Under the pieces are notes generated by a model. It worked only from the letters and a program-made list of their open reading frames with translations, made no database searches and was not told the DNA's origin. 40,370 bases of DNA from Aneurinibacillus terranovensis DSM 18919 (lineage in GTDB: Bacteria > Bacillota > Bacilli > Aneurinibacillales > Aneurinibacillaceae): contig NZ_KE387180.1 of NCBI RefSeq assembly GCF_000430625.1, forward strand, positions 19,654-60,023. The letters are read 5' to 3'. Positions within the stretch are counted from its first letter, which is position 1; each line of letters begins with the position of its first letter. The position numbers and the translations under genes are program-made. Positions 1 to 7,884 of the stretch are shown in pieces.

Positions 1-2
1 GC

Positions 3-212
3 GATGCCCAGAAAGTCACCGAAGTGTGCATGGACATGTCCCCTGCGTTCATAAAGGGAGCCACAGAGAACTTTCCGAAAGCCTCCATTACCTTCGATAA
101 ATTTCATGTCATTAAAGCGGCGAATGAAGCCGTGGATGAAGTCCGACGTACAGAAAGCAAGCGGACAGAAGCATTAAAAAACACGCGATATATCCGCCTC
201 CATTACTCCTGA
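3..212 (+). pseudogene. ISL3-family transposase fragment
   Basis: This frame, open from the window edge, carries the central part of an ISL3-type DDE transposase: 'VCMDMSPAFIKG', then 'FPKASITFDKFHVIKAAN' and 'EVRRTES' match the block around the second catalytic Asp (the D of FDKFH). After 'KNTRYIRLHYS' the frame hits a TGA where family members continue with a long C-terminal helical part and the catalytic Glu. Nothing downstream restores that C-terminus, so the element is dead. The 5' end lies outside the window. It is the left-hand relic of the mobile-element-rich zone that surrounds the nitrilase. Confidence 0.8.
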
Positions 213-396
213 CGTGATGAAGGACTGGATCAATGAGAACATGATCGCCATGGTGTACTTACTTGCTGGTAAACCGGATTTTTCACTAAAACGTTAAAAA
301 AGAATCGGCAGCAGTCTGGAGCCACGTATCGCTCGCAACTGAACCAATTCCCTAGTCCGATTTTCAAAGATTTACTGGAAATTGGTAGGACTCTCA
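213..396. other. Degenerate sequence after the ISL3 relic
   Basis: No intact gene is visible here. One short frame (about 206-297) reads 'PDVMKDWINENMIAMVYLLAGKP' and then stops; another (about 300-410) reads 'RQQSGATYRSQLNQFPSPIF' before stopping. I do not recognise either. They look like broken coding remnants without ribosome sites. Confidence 0.4.
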
Positions 397-651
397 ATGC
401 CTCATATTACTGCTAACGTCGATGAGCCGGATTTGATCGTTGCGTAGCAGCACATCGTTCAAACGCACAAGTTTTCTTGCCGTTAAGACGATGTTGACGT
501 AGTGGAGACCAGGCGCGAGAGGGGCAGGGTCATCGAAGGAGAGTCTTTAGACCTTCCGGAACGTGTGGATGATGAGCTGCTTGCTGTTACTCGGGCGAGA
601 ATCAAGAAGATTTACGACGAGCACTCCTGGATTGGCTTGCTGAATTCCTGA
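397..651 (+). pseudogene. Unrecognised reading frame with two in-frame stops
   Basis: A frame starting at ATG 397 ('MPHITANVDEPDLIVA') is interrupted by TAG at 445 and TAA at 484, then runs on in the same frame through 'ESLDLPERVDDELLAVTRAR' to TGA at 649. The long uninterrupted, protein-like second half and the constant frame argue for a decayed gene rather than chance. Past 651 a shifted frame reads 'LVLQLMIEHAIKNPDPSN', which may be its original end (about 666-722). I do not recognise the family. Confidence 0.35.
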
Positions 652-862
652 GGAGCCGATTCGCATTTGGTTCTGCAGCTGATGATCGAGCATGCCATCA
701 AAAACCCTGATCCGTCCAATTAATTTCCATATTAAGCAACTTCGGGTAGTATGATATTTGTTTTAAGAACCGATTGGAGGTGCTCGTGGGATACAATCGG
801 CCGGTTTGGGACTCAGAGTGTGTCCTACAAAAAAAATCTCGGCCTGTGACCGCAGTTCCATT

Positions 863-955
863 ATGAATTCACAGGCCAAGTACATTTTCATTCATGGTGG
901 TGGCCGCTAGGCCATGTTGGTTTGGGACAACCTCTTTTTCTATTTCTCTATCAAA
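863..955 (+). pseudogene. Alpha/beta-hydrolase N-terminal relic
   Basis: From ATG 863 the frame reads 'MNSQAKYIFIHGGGR', a TAG stop at 908-910, then 'AMLVWDNL' in the same frame. The 'FIHGGG...W.NL' pattern is the first strand and oxyanion loop typical of alpha/beta hydrolases of the esterase/hydroxynitrile-lyase type ('HGGGHGAW.W..L'). Nothing of the nucleophile elbow follows, and the nitrilase gene ends at 991 on the other strand. It appears to be a truncated remnant. The call rests on one short motif. Confidence 0.4.
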
Positions 956-990
956 CTATCTAAACAAAAGACAAGACAACTTAGATAAAA

Positions 991-2013
991 TTAGGAACGA
1001 ACTTTTATATTTGCATAACTTTCATATTGAAGTTCATCGTATGTTACTACCTTTTGTGTGGATCCACCGATATGTTTTACCGGTTTATGTTCTGTTCTAT
1101 CAAAAGATAAAGAAAGGAATCCTGGAGTGGAATAATGGCCGGCAGAATCAATTAGAAATTTGCCGGGAATGATTTGTTCCAAATCAATATCTGCATATGT
1201 GATGCCTTCTTCGTCATGGGCTAACTTATTTCCGATTTCCATACCGTTTGGAGCAATAATTTTAGCAAATCCGTAACCAACCTTCATAAAATTTTTTTGC
1301 TCTTCTGTTTCACAAATTTTATCACGCTGTTCTTCAGTCCAAATTTGCGATGACAGCAAACAAAAAACCTGGTTGGTTATTGCATAATATTTGGTAGCTA
1401 TAACGCACTGTTCTGGGCCAAATAGATGACCTTCATGGGGCAAGCCGATCGGCCATGAGGCTACATGCACTTGTTCATTCATTGATGTCATTGCAGCAAG
1501 ATTGAGCGGCAACATATGTTCCCAGCATTGCAATCCACCCAAGTTGCCAAACTCAGTTTCAAAAACAGGCATCAAGCTGCCGTCTCCATCCCCCCAAATG
1601 GTTTTTTCCGCATTTGTCGCCTTCAATTTACGGTGTTTCCCAATAAGGTCCCCATTAGGATCAAACCACAGTTGAGTTAGATAAAGTGATCCTCCATCTT
1701 TTTCGGTGACGGATACACAAAAATATACTTTGTTCCGCTTGGCTGCCGTACTCAGCTTTTGTACGGCCAAACTCGGAATCTCAACGGAATTTTTATAGAG
1801 TTCAATATAGTATTTCATACCATAATCTGCATTGCCAAGCCAAATCCACCAAGGATATCCTGGAATAAATGCTTCAGGAAAAGCAATGACTTTAGCACCA
1901 TTTGCTGCCGCCTCATCGACAAGTCGGCATGTTTTTTCTACTGTTGCATCAAGATCTAAAAAAACAGGGGATGCTTGAACGGCTGCTACACGATATTTTG
2001 GATAATTAGACAA
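991..2013 (-). CDS. Nitrilase (aliphatic/aromatic nitrilase family)
   Basis: A 340-residue enzyme of the carbon-nitrogen hydrolase superfamily, nitrilase branch, expected to hydrolyse an organic nitrile to the carboxylic acid and ammonia in the cytoplasm. The catalytic triad is present: Glu47 in 'AFPEAFIPGYP', Lys129 in 'KHRKLKAT' and the nucleophile Cys163 in 'GGLQCWEH'. The 'QCWEH' and 'PGYPWW' contexts fit true nitrilases better than amidases or cyanide hydratases. Length is normal (330-370). The start is a TTG with AAAGGAGG eight to nine bases upstream. It is transcribed divergently from an AraC regulator resembling NitR, suggesting nitrile-inducible expression. The exact substrate cannot be read from sequence. 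The gene sits between transposase relics, so recent acquisition is likely. Confidence 0.9.
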   Translation of the reverse strand: MSNYPKYRVAAVQASPVFLDLDATVEKTCRLVDEAAANGAKVIAFPEAFIPGYPWWIWLGNADYGMKYYIELYKNSVEIPSLAVQKLSTAAKRNKVYFCVSVTEKDGGSLYLTQLWFDPNGDLIGKHRKLKATNAEKTIWGDGDGSLMPVFETEFGNLGGLQCWEHMLPLNLAAMTSMNEQVHVASWPIGLPHEGHLFGPEQCVIATKYYAITNQVFCLLSSQIWTEEQRDKICETEEQKNFMKVGYGFAKIIAPNGMEIGNKLAHDEEGITYADIDLEQIIPGKFLIDSAGHYSTPGFLSLSFDRTEHKPVKHIGGSTQKVVTYDELQYESYANIKVRS

Positions 2014-2395
2014 AATGAAAACCTCCTTTAAAAATATCTAAATGTGATTGTATACTGATTCTAATCTTTGTTACATTATAATCCTCTCCTCTAAAAATTC
2101 CTCCAAAATGTTGTCCTGTGATCATTATATTATCAACGCATGTAAGTATCTTGATCATGAAGGAACGCTAACTTGCCCATTAGTGCACACTTTCGGGTAT
2201 AGGAGAAGTGTAATCCGCAGGAAACCTCACATTTCTCTTTTGCAATCTTTAGTGGTTGAATAGTATCTGCCCGGTGCAGCTCTGGAACTTTATTCGTATT
2301 CGCCTGCATAACGTTCAAAAGCGGGAGCCAGCAGTCAGGGAACTATAACTTTCACTTATGTTAGATTTTATACCTTATTAGTGTCAGTAAAGTTA
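2014..2395. promoter_or_regulatory. Nitrilase/regulator divergent control region
   Basis: This stretch separates the divergent nitrilase and AraC-type regulator genes. On the minus strand a good -10 (TATAAT, complement of 2075-2080) lies about 60 bases before the nitrilase start, but no convincing -35 lies 16-18 bases upstream of it. A weak -35 is what an activator-dependent promoter would show. I see no intact gene here; the short frames (for example 2133-2318 minus) lack ribosome sites and family resemblance. Confidence 0.4.
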
Positions 2396-2424
2396 TTGAC
2401 CCGTCTCTTCCCCTAAAATATAAT
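2396..2424 (+). promoter_or_regulatory. Sigma-A promoter of the AraC regulator
   Basis: TTGACC at 2396-2401, a 17-base spacer and a perfect TATAAT at 2419-2424, 50 bases before the TTG start at 2474. This is one of the best housekeeping promoters in the window, so the regulator itself is probably made constitutively or autoregulated. Confidence 0.75.
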
Positions 2425-2473
2425 GTATTTGAAAACTCAGCATTTAAAAACTTCTTAGACTGGGGGGGTTAGA

Positions 2474-3469
2474 TTGCAAACGATCTTGTCGACGGAACAG
2501 GTAGAGGAATGGGAACGTTTCGCATATTGGCGCGAAATGATCTGTGACGTGTTTGTACAGCTTGATGCGTCTCAACTTTCCCGTCAGAGGTTTGCAGGTC
2601 GAATAGCGACCGGGTCTTTGGAGGATATACAAATTTCTGAATTGTCGGCGGATCCGCAGCATGTTGTTCGCTCGAAGCGCCAGATTGCGAAATCCAGGGA
2701 GGACTATTTCCTCGTGAGCCTACAAACTGCAGGCCAAAGTTATACCGAGCAGGATCAGCGTGAGGCCAGACTTCGGCCGGGTGATTTTGTCCTGTACGAC
2801 AGTACCAGACCTTACGTATTACATTTTGAGCAACCGTTTCAACAAATCGTTTTCCGATTTCCTCGCTCGCTGCTGCTTGCCCGCTGCGGGCAGGCGGAGC
2901 GGATGACGTCAGTACGAATTCCCGGGACACAACATCCAGTTAGCGCCTTGGTATCCACATTATTGAGAACTGTGGCATCCTCTTATCTCTATCTCGACTC
3001 CATTACTCGGGTGCGAGTAGTCGAAAGTACTCTAGATTTGCTGACGACTTCGTTAAGCACAGTCACTGGCGTTAAACTGAACGAGTCCAACTCCATGGCC
3101 AACGTCCATCGAGTGGGTGCCCGAGCGTTCATCTCTGCCCACTTGAGCGATCCCGATCTCACTCCTTCCTTGGTGGCGGCCAGCCAAGGAATTTCAACAC
3201 GTTATCTACACAAGTTATTCGAAGCTGAAGGGCAATCAGTTGCTGCTTTTATACGTAATCGACGCTTGGAACAATGCCGTAGAGACCTCGCCGACCGTAA
3301 ACAAATCCAACGTACTGTTACAGATATTGCTTTCCAATGGGGGTTCAATGATGTTGCCCACTTTAGTCGTATTTTCAAGCACCGTTTCGGGGTGAGCCCG
3401 ACCGAATACCGCAACGCCGCCTTGAACACATCCAGAGAAGAGAAGCGATCTAAGAAGACAACGGAGTGA
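2474..3469 (+). CDS. AraC/XylS-family activator, NitR-like
   Basis: A 331-residue regulator. Residues about 20-200 form the cupin-like AraC-binding-like domain found in NitR and FeaR-type activators ('LRPGDFVLYDSTRPY' is its signature). The C-terminal 110 residues form the two helix-turn-helix AraC DNA-binding domain ('SQGISTRYLHKLFEAEG' and 'VTDIAFQWGFNDVAHFSRIF'). It starts at TTG 2474 behind a G-rich ribosome site. In Rhodococcus a regulator of this architecture (NitR) activates an adjacent nitrilase gene; the divergent nitrilase here makes that role the natural inference. The last residues are a Lys/Arg/Ser-rich tail. The inducer is not predictable, presumably the nitrile or its product. 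Confidence 0.85.
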   Translation: MQTILSTEQVEEWERFAYWREMICDVFVQLDASQLSRQRFAGRIATGSLEDIQISELSADPQHVVRSKRQIAKSREDYFLVSLQTAGQSYTEQDQREARLRPGDFVLYDSTRPYVLHFEQPFQQIVFRFPRSLLLARCGQAERMTSVRIPGTQHPVSALVSTLLRTVASSYLYLDSITRVRVVESTLDLLTTSLSTVTGVKLNESNSMANVHRVGARAFISAHLSDPDLTPSLVAASQGISTRYLHKLFEAEGQSVAAFIRNRRLEQCRRDLADRKQIQRTVTDIAFQWGFNDVAHFSRIFKHRFGVSPTEYRNAALNTSREEKRSKKTTE

Positions 3470-3524
3470 TTGAGGATTATACATTATCGTTAATCAAGTT
3501 TAATTAGGGTTTGCTGAACGATTC

Positions 3525-3972
3525 TTACATGCCAAAGTTTAGCTGGCGACATACCCCGAATACGGAATATAGACAGCTTACCCAGAAGGCAAAAAGAACT
3601 CTCAGCATTCGCTCGAGGTTCATGACCAGGAACTGTAGTGAAATCACGGTCTCGCTCGTAGCAGCTAGACGAGCTCGAATACGCCCAAGTCCATACTTGC
3701 GGTTCCACGATTTGCAGATTTCGTCTCACATAACGCAGTTGCTGGCCGACCGCTTTACGAATCACGTTGCCACCTGCACGGCGCTGCTTGGAAACCGACA
3801 AATAGGCTTTGCGAGCTTTCTGCCGATAGGTTCTTGGTTTCTTCTCTTGACCGACTAGCGGCGCATGCAACGTGTCGATAATCCCTTCGAGCTTTTCACA
3901 GGCTTCATTCAATAACAAGCTTTTCATATAATTGCTCGTGAATTGCATACAAAATACGATGGTAAAACTCAA
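3525..3972 (-). pseudogene. IS5-like transposase relic, internal deletion and frameshift
   Basis: The minus strand reads 'LLLNEACEKLEGIIDTL' followed by 'KKPRTYRQKARKAYL', 'SKQRRAGG' and 'IRKAVGQQLRYVRRNL', the middle block of IS5-type transposases after the first catalytic Asp. The usual 'VATVAP...YPTD' lead-in is corrupted. The segment bearing the later catalytic residues ('DRIVSISQPHVRPIVRG') is missing. In another frame the C-terminal 'LVMNLERMLRVLFAFW' block follows and ends at a TAA complementary to 3525-3527. Thus the relic carries at least one internal deletion with a frameshift. Assignment to IS5 rather than IS1182 is from remembered block patterns. Confidence 0.7.
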
Positions 3973-4315
3973 TGAATTGAGCCGACCATCTGCTGCCGGA
4001 TACAGAGAGAACCGAACAGCATCATCTAAGAATCACCAGTTTTAAAGGATTCCAATTTAATAAACGCCCGGAAGAATATCTATGGCATTCTTGACGGGCA
4101 TTTTTTAGGTATATTTTATAATCTTCATCTTCCAAAATTACACCTGTTGATTTTTCGTATAAATATCCAATCATTTTATTATTAATCATCCCCAAAAAAT
4201 TACATAACGTTGGGTTTGTTTAATAAAACGAAGGTCAGAAGGGGGGACGACCGAGGTACGTGTAAAAATGGGTCAAATGATGGATAATATCTCCATAAGC
4301 GACCCATTCATCGTT
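3973..4315. other. Non-coding gap with a hairpin and a possible Tn3 end
   Basis: No gene is visible. A hairpin with arms GCCCGGAAGAAT / ATTCTTGACGGGC (4066-4099) followed by seven T on the plus strand resembles a terminator. From about 4241 a run of six G begins 'GGGGGGACGACCGAGG'. Tn3-family inverted repeats start with GGGG and lie just beyond the tnpA stop codon, which fits this position relative to the relic at 4316-4945. I cannot find the partner repeat in the window, so the call is tentative. Confidence 0.35.
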
Positions 4316-4945
4316 TTAAACAGGAATTTCTCCTTCAAATGGTTGTGGAACGTTCTCTAAATCAATTTAATAATCCCCGAATCGTTTGATGTGCCTTGTT
4401 AAATAAGGACTCAGCATGACAAGATCCTCTCTTGAAAACCCATATCCCTCATTAATGAGATCCCATAAAATGAGCGTCATATCCACTACGTTCTGAAAAA
4501 TCACCGCATTTGCCACTAGATCATTATATTTAATTCGCTTTTCTTGTTCTTCTGGATCATTTTCTGAAATGATTCCATCACAACCGAAGAAAAGCTACTT
4601 GGAGAAACCATTATACGCTTCTACTTTGTTTGTACTTGCGTTAATTTGTTCTCGAAGCCCTAAATCAGAGATATATTTGAGCAAAAATACAGTTCTCACA
4701 ATTCTGCCAAGCTCTCTAAAAGCTTGATACAAACGATTTTTCTTGCTGTAATTATTTAACTTTCCAAGCAGAGTAGAGGCTAGCACCTTACCGGCTTTGA
4801 TCGACAATACGACTTGAAGTAAATCCCGCCAGTGAGTTTCGAGTAAATCCCAATCAATCTCATCCTTAAAAAGCTGATCAATGTGCTTATACCTGACTTC
4901 TTTATTAGTTATTTCCGTTGTAGGAGGAAATCGTCTCGCAGTCAT
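4316..4945 (-). pseudogene. Tn3-family transposase C-terminal relic with two internal stops
   Basis: The minus strand encodes the C-terminal quarter of a Tn3-type TnpA: 'WDLLETHWRDLLQVVLSIKA', 'RLYQAFRELGRIVRTVFLLK', 'NKVEAYNGFSK', then 'NDPEEQEKRIKYNDLVANAV' and 'LSPYLTRHIKRFGDY'. The frame stays constant, but a TAG replaces the Trp expected after 'NGFSK' (4595-4597) and a TAA interrupts 'GDY.IDLENVPQPFEG', before the natural TAA at 4316-4318. The N-terminal three quarters of the roughly 1,000-residue protein are absent; the break at about 4945 lies 70 bases from the end of the M20 hydrolase gene. The element is dead and marks the downstream boundary of the ECF/peptidase operon. Confidence 0.85.
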
Positions 4946-5017
4946 TCTTTAAGGCGTCAATTCCTCCCTTGGTGGCAAGCAACTTTCCACTATGCTTGTA
5001 AGAAAGGTCCTTGCTCC

Positions 5018-6232
5018 TTATTCACCCGCCAGAAAAGCCAGTGCGGAGCGGGCATACAGCTGGGTGGTCTCGACAAGCTGGCCGATGTCGACATACTCAT
5101 CCGCATGGTGGGGAATATGGCGGTCGCCGGCTCCGGTTGTTACGATCGGAATTCCGGCTTTATGGAGGAACGTGCCGTCCGTCGCACCGGGAACGCCGTT
5201 GTATACCGGTTCCTTTTTCGTAATCGCCTGATACGAGCCGGCGACTGCCCGCACAACCGCATCCTCTTTATTCGTCAGCGTCCACGGACGCTCCTCAATC
5301 ACATCCAGTCCCGCCCGAAAATCTTTATCCGCGAGCGACAGTTCCAGCAGGATATCCTCAAGCTGCTGCCTGATGTGGTGGTGATCCTGCCCCGGCACCG
5401 TTCGAATGTCCAGCGTTGTCATACACTGGGCGGGAACGACGTTAATTTGCGGCTCGCCTTTAACCGGTGCCTGGAGAATGGTAGGTGTAATGCTCGGCCA
5501 GCCGAGCATCGGATGGCAGCCCAGCCTTTCTTTTTCTCTTTGTTCGAGTTTCTCGATGGCCACAATCGCCCGCGCCATTTTCGTATTCGGGTTAATGCCG
5601 GTCAAAGGCATGGCGCCGTGGGCCATTTTGCCATATACGTGCAAAACCGCCCGCATCGCCCCTTTCTGGGTAATACAAATCTGATTTTCTTCCGGTTCAC
5701 AAATAATCGCCCCATCCACTCCGGCGGCCCATCCGCGGCGGATAAAATCTTTGATCCCGATCATCATCCCTTCTTCGTCACACGGAATGCAGAGAATAAT
5801 TTTCCCGCCGAAGGACTGCTTTGATCGTTGAACCGCTTTGACCGCGCAGATGGCAGCCGCCAGATTTCCTTTCGTATCACAGGAACCCCTGCCGTAAATA
5901 CGGTTCCCATGAATAGCAGCGCCAAACGGGTCATAGCTCCACATCTCCCGGTCACCTTCTGTTACGACATCCGTATGCCCTTCGAATAAAATGGTTTTCC
6001 CCGGTTTGCCCGTATCATATACCGCAATGACATTCGGCCGCCCGGGTACGACTTCTTCGTAATAAACGGAAAGCCCCATCCCCTTCAGGCAATCGACAAG
6101 GTACCGCGCCACCTGCTCCTCGTTACCGCCCGGCTGTTCCGGCTTGAATACGCTCGGAATTTGAACCAGCTTTTGCGTGAGGGATACGACTTCCTTTTCT
6201 TCTACAAAAGATACGACCTGGTCAATGGACAT
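5018..6232 (-). CDS. M20-family metallo-amidohydrolase (ArgE/DapE/ACY1-like)
   Basis: A 404-residue dinuclear zinc hydrolase of peptidase family M20. The metal and catalytic motifs are seen in order: 'LFEGHTDVV' (His ligand and following Asp), 'GRGSCDTKG' (bridging Asp), 'PCDEEG' (general base Glu and ligand) and 'ICEPEE'. A dimerisation (lid) domain fills about residues 180-300. Such enzymes remove acyl groups from amino acids or amines, or act as dipeptidases; the substrate is not predictable. ATG 6232 is preferred over the upstream in-frame ATG because AAAGGAG lies eleven bases before it. It is the last gene of the ECF/peptidase operon, 78 bases after the P1 peptidase, and presumably acts on the imported compound or a cleavage product. 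Confidence 0.88.
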   Translation of the reverse strand: MSIDQVVSFVEEKEVVSLTQKLVQIPSVFKPEQPGGNEEQVARYLVDCLKGMGLSVYYEEVVPGRPNVIAVYDTGKPGKTILFEGHTDVVTEGDREMWSYDPFGAAIHGNRIYGRGSCDTKGNLAAAICAVKAVQRSKQSFGGKIILCIPCDEEGMMIGIKDFIRRGWAAGVDGAIICEPEENQICITQKGAMRAVLHVYGKMAHGAMPLTGINPNTKMARAIVAIEKLEQREKERLGCHPMLGWPSITPTILQAPVKGEPQINVVPAQCMTTLDIRTVPGQDHHHIRQQLEDILLELSLADKDFRAGLDVIEERPWTLTNKEDAVVRAVAGSYQAITKKEPVYNGVPGATDGTFLHKAGIPIVTTGAGDRHIPHHADEYVDIGQLVETTQLYARSALAFLAGE

Positions 6233-6310
6233 AAGCGCTCTTCTCCTTTGCAAAGTATACATATAGTCACAGGATATAATCACTGGATGTAGTTACTGGG
6301 TCATACCGCT

Positions 6311-7276
6311 TCATTTCCGCAAGTCACGGTGAGACGGCAGCCCTCCCGCCCCGCGGGCTGCACGGATCGCCCGGACGATCGCTTCCGCGAGTACATCCGC
6401 CGACAACATACCTATCAGATCAACGTTCGCATTGATTCCGCCCGTAGCCAGCGCAAATACGGTATCGCCGTCATACATCGTATGAACCGGATAAATCGTC
6501 CGGGCGAGCCCGTTATGGCTCATCTGGGCAACTTTTGCCGTCTGCACTTTTGTGAGATTGGCATTGCTGGCCACTACAGCAATCGTCGTATTAGAGCCGG
6601 CGGGAATCGGGGTAAAGCTTGCTGCGGTCATACAGGAAAGGATATCTTTGATTTTTCCCTCGTCATCCCGCACGCCGGCCAGCACTTCATTCGTAACCGG
6701 ATCGCGTACCTCGCCTACCGCATTTACGGCGACAACCGCTCCGACCACTAGCCCGTCCGGCAGGATACGGGAAGCGGAGCCGAGACCGCTTTTCATCGCG
6801 CGGTCAAACCCGCCGAGCTTTCCAACAGACACCCCGCAGCCCGCGCCTACGTTTCCTTCTTTAACGGCCTCCCTTGATGCCGTCAAGGCTGCCTGATACC
6901 CCATCTCCCGGTCCGGCCGGATCCTGCTGTTTCCCACAGGCAAATCGAACAAGGCGGCGGCGGGGACGATCGGTACGACACCAAATCCGGTATCCAACCC
7001 GCAGCCTCTTTCCTCTAAAAACTTCATCACACCGCCTGCCGCATCCAATCCGAAGGCGCTGCCCCCGGTCAAACAAACGGCATGAACCTGAGTTACAAGA
7101 TTCATTGGAGCGAGAACATCCGTTTCACGCGTTCCGGGGGCAGAACCTCTAACATCGACTCCGGCCGTCGCCCCCTGCTCCGTTAAAATAACGGTACAGC
7201 CGGTAAGGGCATCTTCATCGTGCGCATGACCTACTTTTACGCCGGGTACGTCAACAATCGTTCCTGTTCTATCCAT
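6311..7276 (-). CDS. P1-family (DmpA-type, S58) self-processing aminopeptidase
   Basis: A 321-residue Ntn-hydrolase-like enzyme of the DmpA/BapA family. These are made as a single chain that cleaves itself in front of a Ser (or Thr), which then becomes the N-terminal nucleophile of the beta chain. The processing site is clear at Gly227-Ser228 in 'IPAGSNTTIAVVASN'; 'CLTGGSAFGLDAAGGVM' and 'GAGCGVSVGK' are other conserved blocks. Known members hydrolyse N-terminal residues from small peptides, including D-amino-acid amides and beta-peptides such as beta-alanyl dipeptides. No signal peptide is seen, so it acts in the cytoplasm. Its ATG follows the TAA of the S-component gene directly (TAAATG), implying translational coupling to the transporter and hence action on the transported substrate. 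Confidence 0.88.
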   Translation of the reverse strand: MDRTGTIVDVPGVKVGHAHDEDALTGCTVILTEQGATAGVDVRGSAPGTRETDVLAPMNLVTQVHAVCLTGGSAFGLDAAGGVMKFLEERGCGLDTGFGVVPIVPAAALFDLPVGNSRIRPDREMGYQAALTASREAVKEGNVGAGCGVSVGKLGGFDRAMKSGLGSASRILPDGLVVGAVVAVNAVGEVRDPVTNEVLAGVRDDEGKIKDILSCMTAASFTPIPAGSNTTIAVVASNANLTKVQTAKVAQMSHNGLARTIYPVHTMYDGDTVFALATGGINANVDLIGMLSADVLAEAIVRAIRAARGAGGLPSHRDLRK

Positions 7277-7834
7277 TTAGAAATGACCCGAAATTTTCGA
7301 ACGATTTTTGCCGGATTTGCCGATTTTCATCCAGGCGGCAACCACCGCAAGCGTAACAATTACACACACAACGGCTTCCGGAAGCCCGTTTGCGATCGCG
7401 ACCGTAACGGCCACCCCGGGCGCCATATACCCCCGGATTACCGCCAGTAACAGGACGAGAACGGTATTCGTAATCGAGCCGATAAACCCTGATATTCCGA
7501 TCGCCAGATACTGGTTAATCCCCTTGAACCCGACATAAGCAAAGTAGGCGAACACACCGATAAAAAGACGCGGCAGTATAGCTACCAGCGGATCTTTAAA
7601 TAGCGGAATGGTTGCGTTCAAGAAAGACGAAACACCGAAAATGAGGCCGATAATCATGCCAACTACAGGTCCTTCCATAATCCCGCCGATAATTGCGGGG
7701 ATGTGCATAATTGTTGCATTCCCGGCCGCCGTCGGTACCGGAATAAAACCGAGCTTTGTTACGCCGAGAAGAATCGAAACGGCCCCCAGCACTCCCGCGA
7801 TCACAATTTTACGAATCGTAAATCCGTTTTCCAT
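7277..7834 (-). CDS. ECF transporter S component (substrate-binding membrane protein)
   Basis: A 185-residue, very hydrophobic protein with about six membrane segments, in the PF12822-type ECF S-component family. The block 'IPVPTAAGNATIMHIPAIIG', then 'GPVVGMIIGLIFGVSSFL' and 'ILPRLFIGVFAYFAY', resembles PanT-like pantothenate S components more than ThiT, BioY or RibU. It should capture a small molecule and pass it inward when docked on EcfT. GGAGG lies eight bases before ATG 7834. It lies between ecfT and two hydrolase genes in one operon. Pantothenate or a related amide is therefore a reasonable but unproven substrate guess. The basic C-terminal tail is cytoplasmic. Confidence 0.82.
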   Translation of the reverse strand: MENGFTIRKIVIAGVLGAVSILLGVTKLGFIPVPTAAGNATIMHIPAIIGGIMEGPVVGMIIGLIFGVSSFLNATIPLFKDPLVAILPRLFIGVFAYFAYVGFKGINQYLAIGISGFIGSITNTVLVLLLAVIRGYMAPGVAVTVAIANGLPEAVVCVIVTLAVVAAWMKIGKSGKNRSKISGHF

Positions 7835-7884
7835 GTCACTTCCTCCTCATTCTTTAAATTTTATAATAGCCGAAAATTCAGTTA

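Noticed and set aside
2133-2318. Small minus-strand gene in the nitrilase control region
   Set aside because: No ribosome site, no recognisable motif, Cys/His-rich chance composition.
4883-5824. 313-codon plus-strand open frame
   Set aside because: It lies antisense to the M20 hydrolase, whose motifs are intact, has no ribosome site and a composition rich in His/Arg typical of shadow frames.
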